The notes under the pieces are model-generated. The model searched no databases, was not told where the DNA came from, and was given only the letters and a program-made list of their open reading frames with translations. The position numbers and the translations under genes were made by a program. From positions 1 to 45,886 of the forward strand of contig JANXWY010000139.1 of assembly GCA_025350905.1 (NCBI GenBank): a DNA stretch of 45,886 bases, written 5' to 3'. Positions 17,345-25,843 of this stretch are shown piece after piece. Each line of letters begins with the position of its first letter. The stretch's first letter is position 1. Source of the stretch: Verrucomicrobiota bacterium. Its GTDB lineage: Bacteria > Verrucomicrobiota > Verrucomicrobiia > Limisphaerales > JADLHS01.

Positions 17345-20134
17345 ATGATCATTACCGCGGTTCAGTCGGTGCTCACTGCGGCCGGTCAGAATCTCCCGCC
17401 GCTGCGCCCGCCGGCCGTGCCGTTGGTGGCGTGCGACCCGTATTTCAGCATCTGGTCGCCGGCGGACAAGCTGACCGATGCGGACACGGTGCATTGGACG
17501 GGCAAGCCGCACCGGCTCACGAGTATGGTGAAGATTGGCGACAAAGTGTTTCGCCTGATGGGCAAAGAGCCAGCCAACGTGCCCGCGCTCCCGCAAACGA
17601 ATCTCGAAGTACTGCCGACGCGGACGATTTACACGTTCGAAGGTGAAGGCGTGCGGCTGACGCTCACGTTTATGACGCCGGCGTTGCCGGAGGATTTGGC
17701 TCTGCTTTCAGAGCCCGTGACTTATGTGACGTGGGCAACAACCGCACTGGACGGTAAAGAACATCCGATCGGTGTCTATTTTGATTGCGCCGGGGAAATT
17801 ACGGTGAACGAACCCTCACAAGAAGTCTCATACGCTTTCGATGTTTGGTATGGCACCCCGATCCACCGGTTGCAATCGGTTGAGCAGCCGATTCTTCAAA
17901 AAAAGGGTGACGATCTGCGGATTGACTGGGGTGAGTTCCTAGTCAGCGAACCCATCGGATTTCGGGCCACCGAAGTGTTCGTGGGCTCCTTGGAGCAGGC
18001 GCGACGCTGGTTTACAACCGATGACATCATTGAGTCTGACTGGCCTGAACTCAAAACGCCTGATCCGCGATTGGTTTCCAGCGGGATGTATATCAAGCCG
18101 GACTGGAGAATTCCAAGACGCGCGGATGAAGGATTGCCCGGCCTTGCATTGACGTTCACCTGGCAACTGAAAACCGCCGACGGCCGTGATGGCGATTCGC
18201 GAACAATCCTCCTTGGCTACGACGACCGTTACTCCATCCAATACTTCAAAAAGAACTTGGAACCATACTGGAAGAAACAACACGGAAATATTTTCCGGGG
18301 TTCTGGTGGCGATCTCGTCGGGGACGCGGGTCACAATTTTGAGAAACGAAAGAAAATGTGTGCGGCATTTGACTCGGAACTCATGGCGGATTTGCGTCAG
18401 GCCGGCGGCGAGAAATATTCCCGGCTCGCCGCGCTCGCCTATCGCCAGTGTTTCGCCGCCGGCAAATTCGTTGCGGATGCCAACGGCCAGCCGCTCCAGT
18501 TCTGCAAGGAGAACCATTCCAACGGTTGCGTCGGCACGTCGGACGTGTTTTATCCGATGGCGCCGCAGTTCCTGCTGTTCGGGCCGTCGCTGGCCAAATC
18601 GTTCCTAGTGCCGTTCATGAATTACGCGGCGAGCGAGCGTTGGAAATTTCCCTTCGCGCCGCACGACCTCGGCACTTACCCGCACGCCAACGGCCAGGTC
18701 TATGGCGGCGGCGAACGCAACGAGCGCGACCAGATGCCCGTCGAGGAAAGCGGCAATCTGCTCATCCTCATGGCCGCCGTCGCGCAGATGGAAGGTAACG
18801 CCGACTTCGCCGGCCTTTACTGGAAGCAGCTCGAACAATGGGCGGAGTATCTCAAGGCGAAGGGCTTCGATCCCGAGAACCAGCTCTGCACCGACGACTT
18901 TGCCGGCCACTTGGCGCACAACGTGAACCTGAGCGCCAAGGCGATCATCGGCCTCGGCGCGTTCGGTAAGTTGTGCGAATTGCGCGGGCGACCCCTCACC
19001 CCTTCCCTCTCCCCATCGGATGGGGAGAGGGTGGCGAAGCCGGGTGAGGGGAAGGAGTGGATCATAAAAGGCGACGTCTATTCCAAGCTCGCCAAGGAGT
19101 TCGCCGCACGCTGGGTGAAGGAAGCCGCCGACGGCGATCACTACCGGCTGGCGTTCGATCGCCCGGATACGTGGAGTCAGAAATATAATTTGATCTGGGA
19201 TCGCATCCTGGACCTGAATCTTTTCCCCGCCGAAGTCGCGCGCAAGGAAATGGATTTCTACAAAAAGCACCAGAATCAGTACGGCCTGCCGCTGGATAAT
19301 CGGAAGGACTACACCAAGCTCGATTGGATTACCTGGACGGCGACGCTCACGCAAAGCCGGGCGGACTTCGAGGCGTTGATTGATCCAGTCTACGCTTTTT
19401 TAAACGCAACGCCCGATCGCTCGCCGATGACGGATTGGTATGAGACGAAGGATGCGAAGAAAGTCGGCTTCACCGCCCGGCCCGTGGTGGGTGGAGTCTT
19501 TGCGCAGTTGCTTTACGACAAGGCGGTCTGGAAGAGGTGGGCGAGCCGTGACAAAACCAAGGCCGGCAACTGGGCGCCAATCCCGCAGATGCCGAAGATC
19601 ACAGCCGTGGTACCCGCGGCCGACAAACAATCCGCGATCTGGCGTTACACCACCGTCAAGCCAACTGAGGATTGGATGAAATCGGGCTTCAACGATTCGC
19701 CTGGGAGCGCCGGCATCCCTGCCGGCGAATCGGCAACCCTCGCGAAAAGTGCCGGCAAGGATGCCGGCGCTCCCAGGACTTGGAAAGAAGGCAAGAGCGG
19801 CTTCGGTACGGAAGGCACTCCCGGCGCGGTCATCGGCACGACTTGGAACACGCCGGACATCTGGCTGCGGCGCGAGGTCGAAATTCCCGCGGACAAGCTG
19901 AAGAACCTCGAACTGTGGATTCATCACGACGAGGACGCGGAGATTTACATCAATGGCGTCGCCGCCGCGCATCCGCAGGGTTATGTGTCGGATTATTTCA
20001 ATCGGCCGCCGAACGCCGCCGGCCTGGCCGCGCTGAAGCCGGGCAAGAATTTGATCGCCGTTCATTGCCACCAGACCGGCGGCGGCCAATATATTGATGT
20101 GGGCTTTGTGGAAGTTGTGGCGGTGGAGAAGTAG
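17345..20134 (+). CDS. Exported DUF4965/DUF5127 (glutaminase A-like) protein
   Basis: This is a 929-residue protein of the GtaA-type group: an N-terminal DUF5127-like beta-sandwich (about 20-330; LVACDPYFSIWSPADKLTDADTVHWTGKPHRL) and a DUF4965/DUF1793 alpha/alpha barrel (about 350-720; AFDSELMADLRQAGGEKYSRLAALAYRQCFAAGK, APHDLGTYPHANGQVYGG). A C-terminal beta-sandwich follows (about 820-925, LRREVEIPADKLKNLELWIHHDEDAEIYINGV). Some homologues are called glutaminases, and many in glycan loci are uncharacterised. The frame stays open from 16871, but that part is palindromic repeat. The first usable ATG gives a weak signal peptide; a TTG at 17279 would give a better one (RTPRRNR then a hydrophobic run). 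Two palindromic elements are inserted in frame. Confidence 0.82.
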   Translation: MIITAVQSVLTAAGQNLPPLRPPAVPLVACDPYFSIWSPADKLTDADTVHWTGKPHRLTSMVKIGDKVFRLMGKEPANVPALPQTNLEVLPTRTIYTFEGEGVRLTLTFMTPALPEDLALLSEPVTYVTWATTALDGKEHPIGVYFDCAGEITVNEPSQEVSYAFDVWYGTPIHRLQSVEQPILQKKGDDLRIDWGEFLVSEPIGFRATEVFVGSLEQARRWFTTDDIIESDWPELKTPDPRLVSSGMYIKPDWRIPRRADEGLPGLALTFTWQLKTADGRDGDSRTILLGYDDRYSIQYFKKNLEPYWKKQHGNIFRGSGGDLVGDAGHNFEKRKKMCAAFDSELMADLRQAGGEKYSRLAALAYRQCFAAGKFVADANGQPLQFCKENHSNGCVGTSDVFYPMAPQFLLFGPSLAKSFLVPFMNYAASERWKFPFAPHDLGTYPHANGQVYGGGERNERDQMPVEESGNLLILMAAVAQMEGNADFAGLYWKQLEQWAEYLKAKGFDPENQLCTDDFAGHLAHNVNLSAKAIIGLGAFGKLCELRGRPLTPSLSPSDGERVAKPGEGKEWIIKGDVYSKLAKEFAARWVKEAADGDHYRLAFDRPDTWSQKYNLIWDRILDLNLFPAEVARKEMDFYKKHQNQYGLPLDNRKDYTKLDWITWTATLTQSRADFEALIDPVYAFLNATPDRSPMTDWYETKDAKKVGFTARPVVGGVFAQLLYDKAVWKRWASRDKTKAGNWAPIPQMPKITAVVPAADKQSAIWRYTTVKPTEDWMKSGFNDSPGSAGIPAGESATLAKSAGKDAGAPRTWKEGKSGFGTEGTPGAVIGTTWNTPDIWLRREVEIPADKLKNLELWIHHDEDAEIYINGVAAAHPQGYVSDYFNRPPNAAGLAALKPGKNLIAVHCHQTGGGQYIDVGFVEVVAVEK
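18992..19051. repeat. In-frame palindromic element 1 in DUF4965 gene
   Basis: An outer stem CCCCTCACCC (18992-19001) pairs with GGGTGAGGGG (19042-19051). It encloses an inner 13-bp stem CCCTCTCCCCATC (19005-19017) with GATGGGGAGAGGG (19019-19031). It is translated in frame as RPLTPSLSPSDGERV followed by AKPGEG. Elements of the same CCCTCTCCC type lie in the gaps at 20141, 20263, 22084 and 22187. Confidence 0.85.
19701..19776. repeat. In-frame palindromic element 2 in DUF4965 gene
   Basis: A perfect 17-bp inverted repeat, CTGGGAGCGCCGGCATC (19701-19717) and GATGCCGGCGCTCCCAG (19760-19776), bounds a 76-bp element with inner CCTGCCGGC/GCCGGCAAGG pairing. It is translated as PGSAGIPAGESATL and AKSAGKDAGAPR without breaking the frame. 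A single arm of the same element recurs at 24465-24490. Confidence 0.88.
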
Positions 20135-20140
20135 CAAATG

Positions 20141-20181
20141 CCCTCTCCCCGACCCTCTCCCATCCGATGGGCGAGGGAGAA
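20141..20181. repeat. CCCTCTCCC-type palindromic repeat
   Basis: Just after the DUF4965 stop, the arms CCCTCTCCCATC and GATGGGCGAGGG form an imperfect hairpin preceded by a partial CCCTCTCCCC unit. It belongs to the same family as the in-frame element at 18992. Located at the gene end it could also act as a transcript-stabilising 3' hairpin. Confidence 0.7.
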
Positions 20182-20262
20182 TTGCCCACTGACTCTTGAT
20201 GAATCTTGAGCCGGAGATTTTCGGTTGGCCGTTTGAAAATCTGGAACTGACCGAATGCTGTT

Positions 20263-20295
20263 CCCTCTCCCGTTGGTCGGGGGAGGGTCAGGGTG
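20263..20295. repeat. CCCTCTCCC-type palindromic repeat
   Basis: CCCTCTCCC, a short loop GTTGGT, and CGGGGGAGGG followed by TCAGGGTG form another imperfect hairpin of the family. The trailing TCAGGGTG is shared with the copy at 22187. Confidence 0.65.
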
Positions 20296-20327
20296 CACTG
20301 CCGTTGAATTAGGCTTTGGAACCGAGT

Positions 20328-20406
20328 TCTTAATCTTAATCGTAATCTTGCTCTTAATCTCTGTGCGGCGGGAAGATTATGATTATGAGAAAGATTAAGA
20401 TTACGA
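20328..20406. repeat. AT-rich inverted repeat of TTAATC units
   Basis: TAATCTTAATC (20331-20341) pairs perfectly with GATTAAGATTA (20393-20403). The interior is filled with further TAATCTT/GATTATGA units. Its composition is quite unlike the GC-rich surroundings. It lies between the DUF4965 and pectate lyase-like genes. Confidence 0.8.
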
Positions 20407-20562
20407 ACGGCCTGGCGTTGCTGCGTCCAAACGCTTATTTCAACGGCAGTGGGGCCGGCGTGAGGGGCGGGCCGCCGCTATCGCGACCAAGCACTTAATG
20501 ATTGCAGCAGTGTGACTAAAGTGCGCAGGAATAAATTGAACCGGGAATTGCTCGTTACGAAT

Positions 20563-21858
20563 ATGAAGTCGCCAACTCTTTCACTCCTTCCCCAAGCCAT
20601 CCTCAGTCTGATCCTCGCCGTGCAAGGTTTTGCGGCCAGCTCGGATTCCTTTTCCGTGACCGACTTTGGCGCAAAAGGCGACGGCAAGAAGGACGATACC
20701 GTCGTCTTCCAGAAGGCGCTGGATGCCGCGGGCAAAGCCGGGGGTGGCGTGGTTTACGCACCGCGCGGAAATTATTTCTTTGCCGGCCATCTCAATGTTC
20801 CCGCCACCGTCACCCTGAAGGGCGTTTGGGAATCCGTCCCGGCGCACAACGGGATCCGGGACGCGGGCCTGCCCAAGCCGACGGACGATGGCACGACGTT
20901 TCTCGTCACGGAAAGCGCGGGCCAGGAAGACGGACCGGCATTCCTCACGTTGAACCACAACTCCACTTTGAAAGGAGTGGTGATTTATTACCCTGATCAG
21001 GACCCGGCCGAGGAACCAAAGCCGTATCCCTACGCCATCGCGATGCGCGGGAAGAATCCGGCGGTGCTCGCGGTCGAGTTGCTCAACCCGTACAACGGCA
21101 TCGACGCTTCCCAGAACGAACGGCATTTGATCCGCGACGTGCAAGGGCAGCCGCTGCGGCGGGGGATCTTTGTGGATTTCATTTACGACATCGGACGCAT
21201 CGAGAACGTCCACTTCAATCCGTGGTGGAGTCTGAAGCCGAGGTTGTTCGCGTGGCAGCAGAAAAACGGCGAAGCGTTCATCTTCGGAAAGAGCGACTGG
21301 CAATACGTCTACAACACGTTTTGCTTCGGCTACAACGTCGGTTACAAGTTCATCAAGACCAAGTCCGGTGATTGCAATGGCAACTTCCTCGGCATCGGCG
21401 CGGACGATTGCTTCACGGCGCTGGAAGTCGAACAATGCTCGCCCATCGGTTTGCTGATCTCGAACGGCGAGTTCGTTTCGTTCCATGGCCCGGATCCGAC
21501 GATGGTGCGCGTGGGGACGAACAACGCCGGCAGCGTCCGGTTTGTGAACTCGGCATTCTGGGGGCCGTGTAATCAGATCGCGAAAATCGCCGGCAAAGGC
21601 ACGGTGGGTTTCAGCGATTGCACCTTCGTTAATTGGGACAGCAAGAAGGAAGGTCGCCCTGCGATCCAGGCCGAGGGCGGCAATCTGCTCGTGCGCGGCT
21701 GTGAGTTTGAGGAGAACAAGGCGCAGGTTGAAATCGGCGCGGCCGTTCGCAAGGCCATCGTCACGGAGAATATCATCAAAGGCAAATTGCGCATTGCGAA
21801 CAACAGCAGCGGCGTGGTGATCGTGAAGGATAACGCCAGTGATGATGCCAAACCTTAA
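20563..21858 (+). CDS. Pectate-lyase-superfamily beta-helix protein
   Basis: This 431-residue exported protein has a signal peptide (MKSPTLSLLPQAILSLILAVQGFAAS). The entry strand of the fold is canonical for Pectate_lyase_3/GH28-like proteins: FSVTDFGAKGDGKKDDTVVFQKALDAAGKAGGGVVYAPRGNYFFAG. A long right-handed parallel beta-helix follows, with repeated turns such as GSVRFVNSAFWG, GTVGFSDCTFVNW and GNLLVRGCEFEENKAQVEIG. Members cleave or bind acidic polysaccharides, and no catalytic residues can be named safely. I start at MKSPTL rather than the upstream in-frame start at 20512 because it begins the signal peptide. Confidence 0.87.
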   Translation: MKSPTLSLLPQAILSLILAVQGFAASSDSFSVTDFGAKGDGKKDDTVVFQKALDAAGKAGGGVVYAPRGNYFFAGHLNVPATVTLKGVWESVPAHNGIRDAGLPKPTDDGTTFLVTESAGQEDGPAFLTLNHNSTLKGVVIYYPDQDPAEEPKPYPYAIAMRGKNPAVLAVELLNPYNGIDASQNERHLIRDVQGQPLRRGIFVDFIYDIGRIENVHFNPWWSLKPRLFAWQQKNGEAFIFGKSDWQYVYNTFCFGYNVGYKFIKTKSGDCNGNFLGIGADDCFTALEVEQCSPIGLLISNGEFVSFHGPDPTMVRVGTNNAGSVRFVNSAFWGPCNQIAKIAGKGTVGFSDCTFVNWDSKKEGRPAIQAEGGNLLVRGCEFEENKAQVEIGAAVRKAIVTENIIKGKLRIANNSSGVVIVKDNASDDAKP

Positions 21859-21923
21859 ATCGTCATAGAAGAACAATGCTCAAGCGCTCGCCCTCTCTCC
21901 GGCCCTCCCCATGAACCGCCCGC

Positions 21924-22044
21924 CCGTAGCGCAGGTTGGCAACCTGATGTATCGCCGACTGGTAGTCGGCTCGGCAGAGTCGTACCATCGGGTCGCTGCG
22001 GATTGCCAATCCGCGACACAGCAGACTGCCAGTCTGCGCTACGG
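21924..22044. repeat. Cloverleaf-like repeat: outer stem plus four hairpins
   Basis: A perfect 11-bp outer stem CCGTAGCGCAG (21924-21934) / CTGCGCTACGG (22034-22044) encloses or overlaps four hairpins with 1-3 nt loops: CAGGTTG-G-CAACCTG (21932-21946), GCCGACT-GGT-AGTCGGC (21954-21970), GCGGATTG-C-CAATCCGC (21998-22014) and GCAGACTG-C-CAGTCTGC (22021-22037). It is non-coding and lies between the two beta-helix genes. Confidence 0.85.
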
Positions 22045-22083
22045 TTCAAGGTCGCAAATCGCGGCTTGTCGCGGGCCGTGGAA

Positions 22084-22106
22084 TCTCTCCCCCGGGGAGA
22101 GGGAGA
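22084..22106. repeat. CCCTCTCCC-type palindromic repeat
   Basis: TCTCTCCCC and GGGGAGAGGGAG form a short palindrome around a CCGG centre in the same gap as the cloverleaf element. It is a reduced member of the family found at 18992, 20141, 20263 and 22187. Confidence 0.6.
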
Positions 22107-22186
22107 ATCGTTCGCCAGCTCTGGAAATTTTGAGCGCCGGAGATTGTGGGATATGTGCTGGAAAATAAACCGCTTCCATCGCTGTT

Positions 22187-22211
22187 CCCTCTCCCATTGG
22201 ATGGGAGAGGG
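22187..22211. repeat. CCCTCTCCC-type palindromic repeat, perfect stem
   Basis: CCCTCTCCCAT (22187-22197) pairs perfectly with ATGGGAGAGGG (22201-22211) around TGG and is followed by TCAGGGTGAGGG. It lies about 60 bp upstream of the beta-helix gene at 22273. Confidence 0.8.
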
Positions 22212-22272
22212 TCAGGGTGAGGGCGGGTCGAGGAATCGATCTGAAAACCACTAGAATTGTTAGGGACTTACT

Positions 22273-24405
22273 ATGAGGATCAAAACCAAAATTACAATTG
22301 GCGGAGTGTTCGTGGCCGTGTGCGTCTTGTGCGGTGGCACCGGGTGGCTGGCCTCCCGCGCGATGGCAGCGGAGACTCTTCAGCCGGCGCCGGGAGTTTT
22401 CTTCGTGGCCACAAACGGGAATGACGCATGGTCGGGCCAGTTGGCCGGGGCCAAGGAAAACACCGGTAAAGGCCCCTTTGCAAATTTGCCGCGCGCGCTG
22501 GCCGCGGCGCGGGAGTTCAAGTCCGGGCCCGGGGCTAAGAATTCCGCCGTGACGATCTGGGTCCGCGGCGGGACTTATTTTCAAACGGCGCCGATTACAC
22601 TCAAGCCCGAGGACTCGAACCTGAAGCTATTGACCTATCCGAAAGAGCGCCCGGTCATCAGCGGCGGCCGGCGGATCACGGGTTGGAAGGAAGTGACCGT
22701 CGCGGGCCAAAAACTTTGGGCGGCGGAAATTCCCGAAGCACGGGAAGGGAAATGGTTTTTCCGCGAGCTGTGGGTGAACGGGGAACGACGTGTCCGCGCG
22801 CGGCAGCCGAATAAAGGGTATTTGGTCATCGAAGACCTCCCGGATAAAGTGACGGAGTGGACCAAGGGACACACGCGGTTTCAGTTTCGTGGAAATGATT
22901 TGAAAGCATGGCCATCGGTGACCAACGCCGAGGTGGTCGCCATGACGCGCTGGGTGGAATCGCGACTGCCGGTGACGAGCGTGGATGAGGCGGCGCACGT
23001 GGTGAACTTCCGCAAGCGTTCCGTGTTCGAACTGCAGAAGGATGACCTTTACTACATCGAACACGCGTTCGAATTGCTGGACGCGCCGGGCGAATGGTAT
23101 CTCGAGGCGACGACCGGCACGTTATATTATATGCCGATGCCGGGCGAACGGCCGGATCGCATTGAGGCCGTTGCGCCGGTGCTGACCCAGTTGGTCCGGC
23201 TCGAAGGCCGGCCGGAGGCGGGCCAATTCGTGGAGCACATCGAGTTTCGCGGGCTGACGTTTTCCCATACCGAGTGGAATCTGGCAAAGGCCGGGGACCC
23301 GAACGCCGGCCCGGGTTGGCCGGCGCCGACCAGCGAAGTGGGCGGGTTCAGCCAGGCGGCGATTGGCGTCCCCGGCGCGGTCTGGGGTGAAGGCCTGCGC
23401 GCTTGTGAGTTTGCGGATTGCTCGTTCCTCCACCTCGGCAGTTACGGTTTGGAACTGGCGCGCGGCTGTCAGTCCAATCGGATTTCGCAGTGCGAATTGA
23501 CGGATCTCGGTGCCGGCGGAATCAAGATTGGCGAAACCACCATACGCACCAACGCCGCCGAGCAAACCCAGGGCAACGAAATTTCTGATTGCCGGATTCA
23601 TGCGGGCGGGAAGTTGTACCAAAGCGCCATCGGAGTGTGGATTGGGCAGTCGCCGAACAATCGGATCCTGCACAACGCGATCCACGACTTTTACTACACC
23701 GGCATTTCCATCGGCTGGACCTGGGGCTACGGGCCGGCGCTCGCGTCGAACAATATTGTGGAGTTCAATCAGGTCCATCACATCGGGGTGATGTCGAACG
23801 GCGACGGCCCGGTGCTCAGCGATATGGCGGGCATCTACATGCTCGGCAAACAACCCGGCACGCGGGTCGTGAACAATCTCTGGCACGACGTGGCCGCCAC
23901 GAAATATGGCGGCTGGGGCATCTACACCGACGAAGGCAGCAGTGGCATCCTCATCGAGAGCAACGTCGTCTATCGCACCACCCATGGCGGCTTTCATCAG
24001 CACTACGGCGAGACAAACATCGTCCGGAACAATATCTTTGCGTTCGCGCGCGACCAGCAACTCCAGCGTTCGCGGGACGAAGATCATGTGAGTTTCAGCT
24101 TCAGCAACAATATCGTCCTGTTCGACCAAGGCGTCCTCCTCGGCAGCACGTGGAAGAACGATAAATTCGTCATGGATCGCAACCTCTACTGGGATACGCG
24201 TATCGCCCAGCATCCGGGGGAAATGAAATTCGCCGGCCAAACCTTGGAGTCGTGGCGCAGTCGCGGTCATGACCAAAATTCCATGATCGTTGACCCGCTG
24301 TTTGTTTCACCACAAAAAGATGATTTCCAACTCCAGCCAGGTTCCCCCGCGTTGAAGAATGGCTTTCACCCGATTGACTTGAGCCGGGTAGGTCCCCGGC
24401 CATGA
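22273..24405 (+). CDS. Exported right-handed beta-helix glycosidase (GH141-like)
   Basis: This is a 710-residue protein. Its signal/anchor (ITIGGVFVAVCVLCGGTGWLASRAMA) is followed by FFVATNGNDAWSGQLAGAKENTGKGPFANLPRALAAARE, the typical entry of large parallel beta-helix enzymes. VTIWVRGGTYFQTAPITL and RPVISGGRRITGWKEV come next. An inserted beta domain is seen at about 150-300, and the helix coils then run to the end (SDCRIHAGGKLYQSAIGVWIGQSPNNRILHNAIHDFYYTGISIGWTWGYG). The plan fits GH141-type fucosidase/xylanase proteins or related uncharacterised helices. Assignment to an activity is inference. Confidence 0.85.
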   Translation: MRIKTKITIGGVFVAVCVLCGGTGWLASRAMAAETLQPAPGVFFVATNGNDAWSGQLAGAKENTGKGPFANLPRALAAAREFKSGPGAKNSAVTIWVRGGTYFQTAPITLKPEDSNLKLLTYPKERPVISGGRRITGWKEVTVAGQKLWAAEIPEAREGKWFFRELWVNGERRVRARQPNKGYLVIEDLPDKVTEWTKGHTRFQFRGNDLKAWPSVTNAEVVAMTRWVESRLPVTSVDEAAHVVNFRKRSVFELQKDDLYYIEHAFELLDAPGEWYLEATTGTLYYMPMPGERPDRIEAVAPVLTQLVRLEGRPEAGQFVEHIEFRGLTFSHTEWNLAKAGDPNAGPGWPAPTSEVGGFSQAAIGVPGAVWGEGLRACEFADCSFLHLGSYGLELARGCQSNRISQCELTDLGAGGIKIGETTIRTNAAEQTQGNEISDCRIHAGGKLYQSAIGVWIGQSPNNRILHNAIHDFYYTGISIGWTWGYGPALASNNIVEFNQVHHIGVMSNGDGPVLSDMAGIYMLGKQPGTRVVNNLWHDVAATKYGGWGIYTDEGSSGILIESNVVYRTTHGGFHQHYGETNIVRNNIFAFARDQQLQRSRDEDHVSFSFSNNIVLFDQGVLLGSTWKNDKFVMDRNLYWDTRIAQHPGEMKFAGQTLESWRSRGHDQNSMIVDPLFVSPQKDDFQLQPGSPALKNGFHPIDLSRVGPRP

Positions 24406-24464
24406 GCTGAAGAGAACCCGACGGCGCGGGGTCGGCTCGCGGAGCGAAGCGCCGGCTGGCAGCC

Positions 24465-24490
24465 CTGGGAGCGCCGGCATCCTTGCCGGC
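24465..24490. repeat. Half copy of the GGGAGCGCCGGCATC element
   Basis: CTGGGAGCGCCGGCATC followed by CTTGCCGGC is identical over the first 17 bp to the left arm of the in-frame element at 19701, here without its distal arm. It directly precedes the direct repeat at 24491. Confidence 0.8.
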
Positions 24491-24607
24491 AAAAGCCGCA
24501 GCCGCATAGCGAGCCCCGCTGAACTTTGGCCGCGGGTTCGTTCAACCCAGGAATGCAATCAACCCATCGCTGCGCTCCAGGCTAACTGCATTCCTTCAGA
24601 TGTTGGA
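24491..24607. repeat. Direct repeat copy A (117 bp)
   Basis: This stretch is clearly similar along its whole length to 26084-26200. Shared blocks include AAAGCCG, CGAGCCC, ACTTTGGCC, TTCGTT and GGAATGCAATCAA (24550-24562), then GCATTCCTTCAG (24588-24599). GGAATGC and GCATTCC pair in both copies across a variable middle. Copy A overlaps the stop codon of the minus-strand gene at 24596. Confidence 0.8.
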
Positions 24608-25015
24608 CATTGAAAAGATGATCTTGGTGTGGTCTTTGGAGACGGCCAAGTCCACATCGTGCGTGTCGTCGATGGTGAAGTGGTAGGACTCAAACTCGGA
24701 TGGCGTGCCCGGCCAAACCGAAGCGAAATACTGCGCGGGCTTAGTCCTGGAGTTCCTAAATCCACTCGCCCAAGGGCGAGCTTTGAGCAGAAGATCAAAG
24801 TCCCTGGCTGAAATGGAATAAGCAGCCACGCAGAAACCATCGCCCAGTGTTGGCTCGAAAAGCCGAAGGGTCTTGACGTGGCGGAGCGTCGACGGAAACG
24901 GAGACACGATCTTGGGGACGTAGTGGTCAGGGTGGTGTCCCGCTGGCAACGGAAACAGCAAAACACCAATTCCGATGGCGCAGAGAAGCAAGATAGCAAT
25001 AATGGCTTTCTTCAT
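24596..25015 (-). CDS. Hypothetical exported or anchored protein
   Basis: This 139-residue protein of unknown function has an N-terminal signal or anchor helix (KKAIIAILLLCAIGIGVLLFPL). The remaining 115 residues look globular (KTLRLFEPTLGDGFCVAAYSISARDFDLLLKARPW, FTIDDTHDVDLAVSKDHTKIIFS). It is one of three short minus-strand genes bracketed by the two direct repeats A and B. Its stop codon lies within repeat A. Confidence 0.72.
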   Translation of the reverse strand: MKKAIIAILLLCAIGIGVLLFPLPAGHHPDHYVPKIVSPFPSTLRHVKTLRLFEPTLGDGFCVAAYSISARDFDLLLKARPWASGFRNSRTKPAQYFASVWPGTPSEFESYHFTIDDTHDVDLAVSKDHTKIIFSMSNI

Positions 25016-25134
25016 GGCAGATGAGTTCAGTCAACGTCCCGGCTCACCGACCTGGCGCAAATGGCTCCTGACATGCAACCGAAGCGTCATCGTCGGGTTC
25101 GGTGCAGCCGGCTGGTTCGGCGCTTTCGTTGAAA

Positions 25135-25572
25135 TCATGACCGTGATCTTAGCTTGAACTCCTTACCGAGCAATCGGAGAAGCCAACTGAAGCGACCGCC
25201 TCGCGCCTGCCGCAACTCCTGTCGTCGCATTTCGGGAGTGATGACCTCGATGACTTTCACACTGATCTGCAAGGCATGCTGGGCCAATTGTGCATTTGCT
25301 CGGTCGAGAAACTCCACGAGTCTTGGGTCTGGGTGGTGCTGAATGCACCACAACTGGAAGAAAACCAGTTTGCCCACCAAGTCTGGATAATCCACGGCCA
25401 ACTGACCCTGACGCGCAAATGCTACGTAAGTGTTAATCTTCTCACGCAGTTCGACGATGCGCTGGTGTGATCCATCCCAAGGCCGGTCTTCGCGCATGAT
25501 GAGCGCGACATTTCCGTCTTTGTCTTTGATCACCTTGTCGATGATGTCGGGATACTGAACACCCTCAGGCAT
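25135..25572 (-). CDS. Hypothetical protein, DUF6572-like
   Basis: This 145-residue cytoplasmic protein has the segment IIDKVIKDKDGNVALIMREDRPWDGSHQRIVELREKINTYVAFARQGQLAVDYPD (about 9-65). It resembles the small DUF6572 family (ID-x-DKxGNVxLxIxDHLxW, LLQEKINxYLxFIESGE), found among genes near toxins and in defence islands, function unknown. The C-terminal half is Arg-rich. The family match is from memory of the pattern. It lies between two other small genes on the same strand. Confidence 0.68.
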   Translation of the reverse strand: MPEGVQYPDIIDKVIKDKDGNVALIMREDRPWDGSHQRIVELREKINTYVAFARQGQLAVDYPDLVGKLVFFQLWCIQHHPDPRLVEFLDRANAQLAQHALQISVKVIEVITPEMRRQELRQARGGRFSWLLRLLGKEFKLRSRS

Positions 25573-25843
25573 AGTAAAACGCTGAACTTTTATTCAACAA
25601 CCGTCGGTACGTATATCGAACTTCGTCCCGTGCTAAAATCGCATTTCGCAATTCCTTCATAATCAAAAAAACCGCGCCTCGATATACGGCTGGCGGTTCG
25701 TTTATTGCCATTTGACTCCAAGCTGGACCAGTCCTTCGGATTGCTTGTCGCGAATTTAGGTCGGGGCGACGGGAGCGTCAAACTCAGATACCAGGATTTA
25801 CCCAGGAAACCGACCGGCGCGCCCGACCTGGGTGCGACCAAAG

